Below are positions 9,174-17,147 of a stretch of 64,000 bases of DNA, in pieces. A model generated the notes under the pieces. That model had not been told where the DNA came from. It did not search any database and saw only the letters and a list, made by a program, of their open reading frames with translations. Source of the DNA: Legionella sp. (GTDB lineage: Bacteria > Pseudomonadota > Gammaproteobacteria > Legionellales > Legionellaceae); contig JARLJQ010000012.1 in the NCBI GenBank assembly GCA_031291115.1, positions 1-64,000 on the forward strand, written 5' to 3'. Position numbers and translations under genes: made by a program. Positions within the stretch are counted from its first letter, which is position 1; each line of letters opens with the position of its first letter.

Positions 9174-10202
9174 TTAGAGCAGGGCATCTAAATCGAATGT
9201 AGAACGCTTATTCAAATCATTACGATGATTATTTAAAAAAGTATTGGCGCAACGTCGCCCGTCTTCAAAAAGCATCCGCAGAAAAGACCATTCGGCGTTC
9301 AACTTTGAAGAGTAACCTAGCTCAACCATTTTAGGGCTGGCAATGCGATGAATGCGCATTTGCGCCCAACGGGTGCCCTCTTTTGATCCAGGACTAACGG
9401 TTTGTTTTAACAAAGCGAGCATACGAAGCTCTTTCATTAAGGTTGCATTAAACGCCACCTCATTCAAACGATTAAGTATATCGCGCGAAGTTTTGGGTGT
9501 TCCGTGGCGTTCTACGGGATTAATTTGCACCAGTATGGTATCGCTTGATTGACACTCTTGCACCAATGGTGTAATAGTCGGATTCCCGGTGTATCCACCA
9601 TCCCAATAAGCTTCCCCGTCTATTTCAATAGCTTGAAACATTAGAGGCAAACAGGACGATGCCAACAGAACTTCGGCCGTAATTTCCTTGTTTCGAAACA
9701 CTTTACCGCGCCCCGTTCTTATATTGGTTGCGGTTATAAATAATTTAATTGGCGATTCAGCTAAAACTGGGAAGTTAATACTGTCCTTTAAAATATCACG
9801 CAAAGGATTAAGCGCTGCAGGATTCAGATCATAGGGCGAATAAAAGCGCGAAAGCAAATCAAAACCAATGAACAAGGGGGAGTTATCCAAAGTCCAATTT
9901 CCAGAAATAATATCCCAGTATCCTCGTTGGAAAGGACTTAAACGAGAGGTATCAGAAACACGCTGCCAAAATGCTGTCAACGCTTTACGAGCCCCTTTAG
10001 CTCCACCTTCCGCATAACCACTGGCCAAAACAGCGGCATTCATAGAGCCTGCAGAGGTTCCAGAAATACCCTCAATAAGCAACATAGGCTCATCAAGCAA
10101 ACGATCTAGAACCCCCCAAGTATAGGCACCGTGTGCTCCACCACCTTGTAAAGCCAAGTCAATCAGAATAGGCTTTCCAGTTGCCTTCGATTTGTTTGAC
10201 AT
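9174..10202 (-). CDS. Patatin-like phospholipase
   Basis: 342 residues. The patatin catalytic dyad is complete: oxyanion motif QGGGAHG at about residues 19-25, nucleophile motif GTSAG with Ser50, and DGG with Asp201. These enzymes hydrolyse acyl chains from phospholipids; Legionella encodes many, several of which are type IV effectors. The domain spans roughly residues 13-260 and the tail has no extra domain. No signal peptide is present, so it acts in the cytosol or is exported by a non-Sec route. The short, plain patatin architecture could also be a housekeeping RssA-like hydrolase. Confidence 0.9.
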   Translation of the reverse strand: MSNKSKATGKPILIDLALQGGGAHGAYTWGVLDRLLDEPMLLIEGISGTSAGSMNAAVLASGYAEGGAKGARKALTAFWQRVSDTSRLSPFQRGYWDIISGNWTLDNSPLFIGFDLLSRFYSPYDLNPAALNPLRDILKDSINFPVLAESPIKLFITATNIRTGRGKVFRNKEITAEVLLASSCLPLMFQAIEIDGEAYWDGGYTGNPTITPLVQECQSSDTILVQINPVERHGTPKTSRDILNRLNEVAFNATLMKELRMLALLKQTVSPGSKEGTRWAQMRIHRIASPKMVELGYSSKLNAEWSFLRMLFEDGRRCANTFLNNHRNDLNKRSTFDLDALL

Positions 10203-10268
10203 AAATTGCTTTGTCCATAAAATAATCTATATGTAAGTCTAGCACCAATTTGGTAATCTGCTTTTTCC

Positions 10269-10322
10269 TTAGGGATTATTGACATTTCGCTATCTTGAGT
10301 AGAAAGGTCAACAGTCCCTAAT
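10269..10322. repeat. Short derivative of the TGTTGACATTTCGCTA palindrome family
   Basis: Arms TTAGGGATTATTGACATTTC and the complement GGTCAACAGTCCCTAA fold with a short loop. The same outer arms frame the long hairpin at 39526-39671, and a half copy sits at 60264-60293. The stop codon of the DUF4105 gene falls within the right end. Confidence 0.7.
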
Positions 10323-11331
10323 TATTTTGCGGTAAATCAACACGTATGCTTTTAGAAAAATCAGCTTTTTTATCAGCATCTTGAGCTTTATCATTGATAA
10401 AGGAGCGCTGGCGTAATTCATCAAAAGGCAGTCGTGTATTGAGCCATGCTCGGGCATACAGATAACTGTCAATCCAACCATTGAGATAATGACGAATATC
10501 CACACGCCCTGTTCTTCCTGCTGCGTTAGCGTAGCGCAGGATATTTATAGTGCAACTGTTGCTTAATAAATTGTAGAACTCAGGTTTATCAGCCAATTGA
10601 TTTATTCGTTTGAGATAAACCAGAAAAAGTTCACGTGCATTTTGAGGGCTTATTTTTAAATGATACAAATACACCCGTTCATCTCGATGGTTCGTACGTA
10701 CGCCAACTACATCATGCTCATCGCCCACAACATAGATCAATTCAAATTGTTTGAATAAAGAGCCAAGCGGATCAAAGGTCTGCCCCACTTCAGGCCTTGT
10801 TTCAATAGAAATACTTACAGGAGGTGCGTTATCAAAAATAAAGCTGACAAAAGTATGCCCTATTGGACCTGGCATCCAATAAGAAATGTAAAAATCCACG
10901 CCGGTTAAATGCGACAGTGATACCTCACGCTCTTCATAATGAATGGTGAAATCATCTCTTGTTCGGTACTCAAAATTGCGAAACCCTGTAAAGCGCACTG
11001 TATCGCCATTGATAATAGCTCGGGGCATAACCGCTACTTCCGGTCGCCAATTTCTATCATTAGAGGGCAAAATGCTACTCCACCAAACAAGTAAACCAAC
11101 AAATAAAACGCCATAAAGCATTTTCATTCGTGGTCGTCGTGAGCACCATAAAGCCCAGATACCAAAAATTGTAACTATAATGGCGAGCGTGATTCGTAAG
11201 GAAACCCACGGCAAATTAGAGAAATAAAGAGCTAATCCCGACCATGTTATAATACCAAACTGCACAATGTATTTAAATACAATACCAAGCCATCGAAAGG
11301 GTTTCCATACTAAAGATAAACTGTTAGTCAT
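10318..11331 (-). CDS. DUF4105 (Lnb-like periplasmic) membrane protein
   Basis: 337 residues. The N-terminal third has three hydrophobic passes (IVFKYIVQFGIITWSGLALYF is part of the first; then VSLRITLAIIVTIFGIWAL and MLYGVLFVGLLVWWS). The soluble remainder shows the DUF4105 signatures GHTFVSFIF, a Tyr/His-rich middle (RVYLYHLKI) and YNLLSNSCTINILR, whose Cys and His are compatible with a papain-like or NlpC-like active site, a resemblance I infer. Its ATG overlaps the stop of the upstream ceramidase-like gene by 8 bases, so the two are translationally coupled and probably work together at the membrane. Confidence 0.82.
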   Translation of the reverse strand: MTNSLSLVWKPFRWLGIVFKYIVQFGIITWSGLALYFSNLPWVSLRITLAIIVTIFGIWALWCSRRPRMKMLYGVLFVGLLVWWSSILPSNDRNWRPEVAVMPRAIINGDTVRFTGFRNFEYRTRDDFTIHYEEREVSLSHLTGVDFYISYWMPGPIGHTFVSFIFDNAPPVSISIETRPEVGQTFDPLGSLFKQFELIYVVGDEHDVVGVRTNHRDERVYLYHLKISPQNARELFLVYLKRINQLADKPEFYNLLSNSCTINILRYANAAGRTGRVDIRHYLNGWIDSYLYARAWLNTRLPFDELRQRSFINDKAQDADKKADFSKSIRVDLPQNN

Positions 11332-12133
11332 GATGATTCACCGGATGTGCGTTTAAAATTACCACCATATAATAAGTACTCACTGCGGCAAAAAGATGCT
11401 TAAACGTATGGCCACTAATTAATGATCCACTGAACTGATACACCTCATGATCTGCCGATTCAAAAATTTTTGCCAGAGCATAAAAAGCCAACATTCCCAG
11501 ATAAGCACTTAATGGTGGATAAGATCTAGGGAAAAAAAATAAAATAAAAACTATCATTAGTATCGAATAAAACTGTACTAATCCATACAGACGAAGATCT
11601 CCTTGATGCATCAGTTCAGTCCAATACCAATATAAAACAGAAAATATTCCAAATAAAATCAACGGGATTAATAAACGAAATCCCAGGTTAAAATTAACCC
11701 GCTCCATTATAGTGAGCGACAATAGAGACATAAAAATCACGGTTATAGGCAATCTATCCCATACCAAGCGTGCATTATCAGGAGACCAATGATAATAAGA
11801 AGAACCAATACACGTCAGGAGTACCGCTATAAAATATACTAGAAACACTATAGTCTCTTTAGCACTTAGCTGATTATTCATCCATTGAGAACGTAACCGT
11901 ATAAAGCCCCAAATACTGACTAGTAAAAAAGAGAGATTAGAAACAACATTCAAGAAATTAGGCATTCCTAAAAAACTGCGTGTGTCCGCGAATTGATGAT
12001 AACTGCTCCATTGAGGAATTTTTGAGCTCAATAAAAAAACAGCCAGCAAGGCAGCTAGCATAATCCCTATGAGAAGTGCTCCAGCAATCTTAGGATTGCT
12101 TATAAGGGAATGATAATACATCCTTGTACGCAT
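11324..12133 (-). CDS. Alkaline ceramidase-like CREST-superfamily membrane hydrolase
   Basis: 269 residues, about seven transmembrane helices. The hallmark residues of alkaline ceramidases are in place: GSSYYH with Ser111/112 and His115, WDRLP with Asp126, and a C-terminal GHTFKH with His242 and His246, a Ser/His/Asp/His/His set that binds zinc in the family. Known members cleave the amide of ceramides; bacterial homologues are mostly untested and may act on other lipid amides. AAGGAGC precedes the ATG at 12133. It forms a two-gene unit with the DUF4105 protein. Host sphingolipids are a possible substrate in Legionella, but this is inference. Confidence 0.82.
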   Translation of the reverse strand: MRTRMYYHSLISNPKIAGALLIGIMLAALLAVFLLSSKIPQWSSYHQFADTRSFLGMPNFLNVVSNLSFLLVSIWGFIRLRSQWMNNQLSAKETIVFLVYFIAVLLTCIGSSYYHWSPDNARLVWDRLPITVIFMSLLSLTIMERVNFNLGFRLLIPLILFGIFSVLYWYWTELMHQGDLRLYGLVQFYSILMIVFILFFFPRSYPPLSAYLGMLAFYALAKIFESADHEVYQFSGSLISGHTFKHLFAAVSTYYMVVILNAHPVNHHD

Positions 12134-12179
12134 GCTGCTCCTTTTAGAGAAGAGTCTTTAGAGCCGTCTCTACCTTGAT

Positions 12180-12200
12180 CCGTTCGTGCTGAGGAGCAAG
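12180..12200. repeat. Truncated copy of the nested palindrome family
   Basis: CCGTTCGTGCTGAGGAGCAA matches the left arm of the copies at 21407 and 121. The right side has been lost and is replaced by GGAGAGACAGGATCTATTAC, similar to the sequence flanking the right arm of complete copies. It appears to be an internally deleted element. Confidence 0.65.
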
Positions 12201-12225
12201 GGAGAGACAGGATCTATTACTTCTC

Positions 12226-12372
12226 TTATCTCTTTTTAGGATGTTTGGGGTGATGCTCTGATTTAATCTTACTATGCAGATTTTTTAATGGCTCAGAAGG
12301 ATGAACTTCATGTTGTTCTTCATGACGACGCTCATCTTGTGACATTTTATCGAATTTTTTGTCCTTATGCAT
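12226..12372 (-). CDS. 48-residue highly charged small protein
   Basis: The minus strand encodes MHKDKKFDKMSQDERRHEEQ followed by 28 more residues rich in His, Lys and Glu, ending HPKKR. GCGGAG stands 8-10 bases before the ATG. About two thirds of the residues are charged or His; no hydrophobic segment exists, so it is a cytosolic, probably disordered peptide. It is transcribed the same way as tdk upstream. A metal-binding or nucleic-acid-binding role is possible but unsupported. The good ribosome site and biased composition argue that it is real. Confidence 0.6.
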   Translation of the reverse strand: MHKDKKFDKMSQDERRHEEQHEVHPSEPLKNLHSKIKSEHHPKHPKKR

Positions 12373-12439
12373 TTTATAATCTCCGCAAGTTAAAATGATC
12401 ATACTTCTCGATTAAATTTAGACCAGTATGATCAGAATA

Positions 12440-13057
12440 TCAAACAGCCTCTAGCTGTAAATCACCTACTTTTTTATTATGAGAATGCCGTGGCTCGCGT
12501 TTTTTATAATGTTTACGGCAAGTAGATACATACAGATTATTCCCACCAATCACCACCTGATCGCCCTCAGTAACAGCCTCTCCTTGCTCATTAAGGCGCA
12601 AAATCATCGTGGCTTTTCGTCCGCAATGACAGATTGTTTTAATCTCAACAAGCTCATCTGCCCAAGCTAATAAATACTGACTCCCTTCAAATAACTCCCC
12701 TCTAAAATCCGTTCGCAAACCATAAGCAAGCACAGGAATTTCAAGCTGATCGGCAATTTCCGTGAGCTGATGTACCTGCGTGCGTGTTAAAAATTGTGCT
12801 TCATCAATTAAAATACAGGCATAGCTCTGCTTTTGTTCCAGAACCATTTTATAAAGATCATCTTCAGCACTAAAGGCTAAAGCTTCTTCAGACAAACCAA
12901 TACGCGAATGCACTGAACCGTACTGATAGCGTGTATCAATTGCAGGCGTAAATAACAAGGTCTGCATGCCCCGCTCACGATAGTTATAACTGGATTGTAA
13001 AAGGACGGTACTTTTTCCCGCGTTCATTGCTGCAAAATAAAAATAAAGTTTTGCCAT
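12440..13057 (-). CDS. tdk: Thymidine kinase
   Basis: 205 residues, the usual size for type II thymidine kinase. The P-loop AAMNAGKST lies at residues 9-17, LIDEAQF is the Walker B/catalytic region, and the zinc site is built by CHCGRKA and CRKHY near the C-terminus. It phosphorylates thymidine (and deoxyuridine) to the monophosphate with ATP in the salvage pathway, in the cytosol. It stands divergent from the TIGR01777 epimerase gene. Confidence 0.96.
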   Translation of the reverse strand: MAKLYFYFAAMNAGKSTVLLQSSYNYRERGMQTLLFTPAIDTRYQYGSVHSRIGLSEEALAFSAEDDLYKMVLEQKQSYACILIDEAQFLTRTQVHQLTEIADQLEIPVLAYGLRTDFRGELFEGSQYLLAWADELVEIKTICHCGRKATMILRLNEQGEAVTEGDQVVIGGNNLYVSTCRKHYKKREPRHSHNKKVGDLQLEAV

Positions 13058-13132
13058 AATTGGTTCTGTTTTTTTGAAAAGGCATTTATTATAGCGCAGA
13101 GAAAACTAAAAAGCTTAAAAGGAAGTGCTTTT

Positions 13133-14059
13133 ATGAAAATCATTATAGGTGGTGGGACAGGCTTGGTTGGACGTGCTTTAGTACCGAAGCTAATTGAAGC
13201 AGGCCATGCAATTTCTGTTATTGGAAGAGACAAAAATAAAATTCGAAGCTCATTTAATCACACGGTCAATGCCTTCAACTGGGATGAGTTAACCACTCTA
13301 AACCCTGATGAGTTTGGCGCGATCATAAATCTTACTGGAGAAAATATCGCCGAGAACCGCTGGTCTGATAAAGTTAAAAACAAATTACTCTCCAGCCGCC
13401 TCAATGCCACTCGAAAATTTATTCTTTGGGGAGCCAATGCTACAACCCACAAACCCCATTTATACAATGCCAGTGCTATTGGTATTTATGAACTACAAAA
13501 TAAAGTCCCTGATAAACCCTTTACAGAAAAAAATTTAACTAAAGAAAAAGCGAATGGCTGTTTTTCAAATCAATTGGTTAGTCAATGGGAACAAGCTGCA
13601 CTTGAAGGCTCGAAAGCAAATATGCCCGTTACTGTAATGCGATTTGGTGTGGTTTTAAAACGCGGTGAAGGCATGCTAAAGAAATTGGAATTACCAGCAC
13701 AATATGGATTAGCCGCAATAGTTGGCAGCGGTGAACAGCCTCTTTCATGGATTGATCACGTAGATTTGGTTAATGCTATTTTATTTTTGATTGACCATCC
13801 TGGAATTACTGGCCCAATAAATTTGGTAGCACCAGAATATGTATCGCAAAAAGTATTTACTAAAACTATGGCTAAAATACTAAACAAACCGGCGTTTCTT
13901 CGTTTACCAAGCTGGTTTATTAAGTTTGCCTTGGGACAAATGGGTGAGGAATTACTACTTTCAGGGCAAGCGGTTGCTCCCGAGCGGCTCCTAGAGCAAA
14001 ATTTTAATTTTAATTACCCTACATTAACAGCGGCCTTAAAAAAAGAGTTTAAAAAATAG
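13133..14059 (+). CDS. TIGR01777 family NAD(P)-binding epimerase-like protein
   Basis: 308 residues. The N-terminal Rossmann motif GGGTGLVGRALVPKL, then INLTGENIAENRWSDKVK, the SRLNATR segment and the ASAIGIYE motif are typical of the YfcH/TIGR01777 branch of extended SDRs (SDR39U1). The C-terminal DUF1731-type region (PAFLRLPSWFIKFALGQMGE) is present. AAGGAAG precedes the ATG. The physiological substrate of the family is unknown; a role in envelope or cofactor metabolism is only inferred. Confidence 0.9.
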   Translation: MKIIIGGGTGLVGRALVPKLIEAGHAISVIGRDKNKIRSSFNHTVNAFNWDELTTLNPDEFGAIINLTGENIAENRWSDKVKNKLLSSRLNATRKFILWGANATTHKPHLYNASAIGIYELQNKVPDKPFTEKNLTKEKANGCFSNQLVSQWEQAALEGSKANMPVTVMRFGVVLKRGEGMLKKLELPAQYGLAAIVGSGEQPLSWIDHVDLVNAILFLIDHPGITGPINLVAPEYVSQKVFTKTMAKILNKPAFLRLPSWFIKFALGQMGEELLLSGQAVAPERLLEQNFNFNYPTLTAALKKEFKK

Positions 14060-14109
14060 CGGATCAATATTTTATTCCATTTTTCAGCCCGAAGTTCAAT
14101 AAAATAATC

Positions 14110-14142
14110 CCTACGTCCCGTAGGCAAGCCACGGGACGTAGG
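14110..14142. repeat. Hairpin repeat, CGTCCCG..CGGGACG family
   Basis: CCTACGTCCCGT and ACGGGACGTAGG form a perfect 12-bp stem with a 9-base loop (AGGCAAGCC). Related hairpins occur at 21304-21350 and 51029-51056. It lies in a 302-base gap before the next gene. It may act as a terminator for the epimerase gene, though no T run follows. Confidence 0.6.
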
Positions 14143-14291
14143 CCACGATGGAAACAATTAGCGCTGTCTCCAACCGATATATCCCCTCGAATATTAATAT
14201 AACAGACCCAGAACATAACGAAGGAGCTCCCTTCAAATGTTTTTTTAAACGTTGATAAAATCATCCCATTCAATTACTGAATTTATCCAAT

Positions 14292-14324
14292 CTTAATGTT
14301 TTCTTAATGTTTTTACTGTATACT
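14292..14324 (+). promoter_or_regulatory. Tandem PmrA-type box and -10 element
   Basis: Two identical half-sites, CTTAATGTT-TT-CTTAATGTT, occupy 14292-14311, matching the Legionella PmrA consensus of two CTTAATATT-like units spaced by 2 bases. A -10 hexamer TATACT starts at 14319, 8 bases after the last base of the second unit. The gene at 14362 begins about 38 bases downstream. The same geometry occurs at 15687 and at 44863 (minus strand). The two-component regulator PmrA activates many Dot/Icm effector genes in L. pneumophila. Confidence 0.78.
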
Positions 14325-14361
14325 TATAGCTCAGAGTGAATAATTAACAAGGTACTTATTA

Positions 14362-15558
14362 ATGCCACTTCAGACACAGGAAGAAATAAATTCGTTGATT
14401 GCCAATGTTAAAACAGAATTAAACGAATTACCTGCTAATGAGTTTACTTATTATATGGCGATGCTTCTTGTTTCTATACAGAGTGAGGCTCAACCTGGTA
14501 AGAATAGGCATGTATTAGAAAAGACACTGCCATTAATACAAAACATCAAACAATTTTATAATGATCCAGAAAATCTAGAACAGAATATTATTCAGGTTAC
14601 CAATGCCGTTAATGAGTTGATTAATGCATCGGCTACATCTACCCTCTCCCGGAAAAGTAAAATCGCATTACTTAAGATCTGTGGTGCAGTGCTCGCCATA
14701 GTAACAGGCATAACCTTTGGTATAGCGGGTTTAACAGCAGGTTTATTTCTAGAGAATAGTCTGATTGTGAATGTAAAAGGAGCAGGACTTGGTTTGCTCT
14801 CAGGATTTACCATTGGGGCACTCATTGGCTACCGTAGCCCGACTAAATTATTCTGCAGTTCGCTCGATATTAAACTGAATTTTTGTATTGATAGCATTAC
14901 TCGACTCAGGGATGAATTGAAAGACAGAAAAACGCAAGAAGAGTATCAAACAGAAACAAAAAAATACATTCTTGATACCTTTTTTGTCAACGTTCCAGAA
15001 GAACTTAAAGAGGCTGCATTTACAGAGTATTTAACCAAAGAGCAAGAGTTCCAAATTTGTACCAACAGTGCAGGACATATTTCCGCCAGTTTAAAAGGAC
15101 ACTTAGGGCATCACTCACTGATTCGCTTTAAAATTAATGGTATTAAAGATATACCTATTGAATTTGGCGATCGGAGCAAGACACCAAATCATGTCGACCA
15201 ATTTGAAAAACCTCGTAAGGTTTCAGGGCAAATATTATTTGAGATGCTGACCTTAGATCGCATGTTACAAGATACTCATAAGAGTACAATAAAAAATGCT
15301 ATTCGCTTATACGATATAGGTAGTGATGATTGCCGAACTTATGTTGATAAAATATTAATTGGCACGGGACAAGAACCAACTAAAATAGGTAGGTTTAGCC
15401 ATCAAAATGACACATTCATTGGTCGTAAGCTCGTCGCCCCGGTAATTGGTTTTTTTAGTAAAACAAACGAAAAAGATTTACATCGTTTAATCGACAATCC
15501 GGAAGATGAGAAATTTACTATTACGCACTGTAGATATATGGGAAGAACTGAATGGTAG
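14362..15558 (+). CDS. Probable PmrA-controlled membrane-hairpin protein, candidate effector
   Basis: 398 residues, no family recognised. Residues about 1-95 are helical and charged; two adjacent hydrophobic segments near residues 109-160 (ICGAVLAIVTGITFGIAGL and GAGLGLLSGFTIGALIG) form a membrane hairpin; the rest is soluble and mixed-charge. There is no signal peptide. The C-terminal 30 residues include acidic runs (NPEDEKF). The PmrA-type box directly upstream is the strongest hint of function: it suggests a Dot/Icm substrate that inserts into a host membrane by its hairpin. This is inference. The next gene has its own box. Confidence 0.82.
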   Translation: MPLQTQEEINSLIANVKTELNELPANEFTYYMAMLLVSIQSEAQPGKNRHVLEKTLPLIQNIKQFYNDPENLEQNIIQVTNAVNELINASATSTLSRKSKIALLKICGAVLAIVTGITFGIAGLTAGLFLENSLIVNVKGAGLGLLSGFTIGALIGYRSPTKLFCSSLDIKLNFCIDSITRLRDELKDRKTQEEYQTETKKYILDTFFVNVPEELKEAAFTEYLTKEQEFQICTNSAGHISASLKGHLGHHSLIRFKINGIKDIPIEFGDRSKTPNHVDQFEKPRKVSGQILFEMLTLDRMLQDTHKSTIKNAIRLYDIGSDDCRTYVDKILIGTGQEPTKIGRFSHQNDTFIGRKLVAPVIGFFSKTNEKDLHRLIDNPEDEKFTITHCRYMGRTEW

Positions 15559-15686
15559 TATGTTAGCAATCGCTATAAATTATACCATTCACGCTTACTC
15601 GACAATATCATTATTTATGATTGCCTTAACAATTTCTCGAGCCCCCAGTCACGAGCTGCCTGATTACTCCCAAACAGCCCAACCAA

Positions 15687-15719
15687 TTTAATATTTCCTT
15701 AATAATCAAAAGGTAGAAT
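15687..15719 (+). promoter_or_regulatory. Second tandem PmrA-type box and -10 element
   Basis: TTTAATATT-TC-CTTAATAAT at 15687-15706 and a -10 hexamer TAGAAT at 15714 reproduce exactly the spacing of the box at 14292: 2 bases between units, and the -10 starting 8 bases after the last base of the second. The downstream gene starts at 15839, leaving a leader of roughly 115 bases. Confidence 0.75.
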
Positions 15720-15838
15720 GCATGCGATTAGCGGTTATTTAGAGTGACTCGTCAGATGACTTCTATAATGAATTTTAATTAATTACGGAAAATTAAACCG
15801 CAACGATACATGTTAAATTAGATTTGCGGAGAACAATT

Positions 15839-16984
15839 ATGCGTTTTTTTGAGCACATTCAAGATCATTTACCAAATAAATTAACATCAAGTACCAACCA
15901 CTATGTGCGCGCCTCATTTGGAGCTGTTGCAGCCTATTCACTCGCCCTTAATCCAATAGCGGGAGCCCTTGTCTTACTAAGCCATGGAGCATGGGAGTGT
16001 GCTGGTCTTTATATGCAAACCAGTATCGATCAGCAACAGCTGAGAATTGATACTTATAATAAGGCCTTTTCAAAATTGCTACAGCAAGCCAAAGTATTGG
16101 GCAGTTCATGCACTAACATTGATATACAAAAAGCCAAAAATATATTTTTCGTGCATAATCTTATTGAAGAAATTTGCTATAAGGCTCTAGCAGATAGTGT
16201 TACGGTACTTAATATCCGAGGTAATGCTATTACTGAAGAGCAATCAGGTGAAATTCTAGCCTATGTAAAAAACATCACTCACATCGAATTACGTAAAGAA
16301 GGCGGGTATTCCAAAAAAGGTAGAGAAATGATTTCGGAAGGCCAATTCAGTTTCGTATTAAAAAATGTGAGTACCATCATTCATGATCGTGATACCAGAT
16401 TAACGGATGCCCGATACGCGACACTCACAGATTTATGTATCGCCTTAGATGATCATAACAGTTATGTTAAAAAAATATTACTAAACTCTTGGTTAGACTG
16501 TAAGACTTTATGCACAGATACTCACCTGCCAATGATAAAAAGTCTGGTTCATTTTAATCAAAAGATGAGCACTCAATTAGGCTTTGATTTCGAAGAAACA
16601 TTACAAGAATCTAAACAGAGCTACGATAGACTGTACCCTAACATCAGAGAAGTAAAATGCCCCAAAACCGGCGAAACTTCTGCTGTAAGATTTGTTAATG
16701 TCACTGAAGTGAAAGCTAAGTTTATGGAGCATGTTGAACAAATACAGCAATATGATCCTGATAGGTTATTTACAGATTGTTTGGTAGATTACTGCTCCTT
16801 TACAGACGAACAAGTAAAAGAACTTTCTGCTACTCGTTCCGTTTCATGTACTGCACGTGCGCCAGGAATAAAAATAAAACAGCCGCCTCTGCTAAGTAAC
16901 AAACTTACTGTAGGTGAATTCTTGAGCTGTTATTTTCCCGAAGTAGAAAAACAGGAAAAACTCACAGCTCGCTCAGGAATTTAG
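15839..16984 (+). CDS. Probable PmrA-controlled protein, candidate effector
   Basis: 381 residues from the ATG at 15839, selected because GCGGAG lies 8 bases upstream; the ATG at 15824 has none. A moderately hydrophobic stretch near residues 28-55 (FGAVAAYSLALNPIAGALVLL) may contact a membrane. The central region has one leucine-rich-looking stretch (VTVLNIRGNAITEEQ) but no repeat array. The C-terminus contains the acidic run EVEKQEK about 7-13 residues from the end, resembling an E-block secretion signal. No enzymatic family recognised. The PmrA-type box upstream supports an effector role by inference. Confidence 0.8.
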   Translation: MRFFEHIQDHLPNKLTSSTNHYVRASFGAVAAYSLALNPIAGALVLLSHGAWECAGLYMQTSIDQQQLRIDTYNKAFSKLLQQAKVLGSSCTNIDIQKAKNIFFVHNLIEEICYKALADSVTVLNIRGNAITEEQSGEILAYVKNITHIELRKEGGYSKKGREMISEGQFSFVLKNVSTIIHDRDTRLTDARYATLTDLCIALDDHNSYVKKILLNSWLDCKTLCTDTHLPMIKSLVHFNQKMSTQLGFDFEETLQESKQSYDRLYPNIREVKCPKTGETSAVRFVNVTEVKAKFMEHVEQIQQYDPDRLFTDCLVDYCSFTDEQVKELSATRSVSCTARAPGIKIKQPPLLSNKLTVGEFLSCYFPEVEKQEKLTARSGI

Positions 16985-17147
16985 GCAGAATCTGCATATG
17001 AAGCTGTATTTAACAACTACAGCTTTAATTAACGATGCCAAATTAATACCCCAATATCCCTCTAATTAGGCAATCTGCATAGCAGATTGTTTTTGATTTT
17101 CTTTTAAATTACAATGCGATTTTATATCTATATAAGAAGAGTATCTT

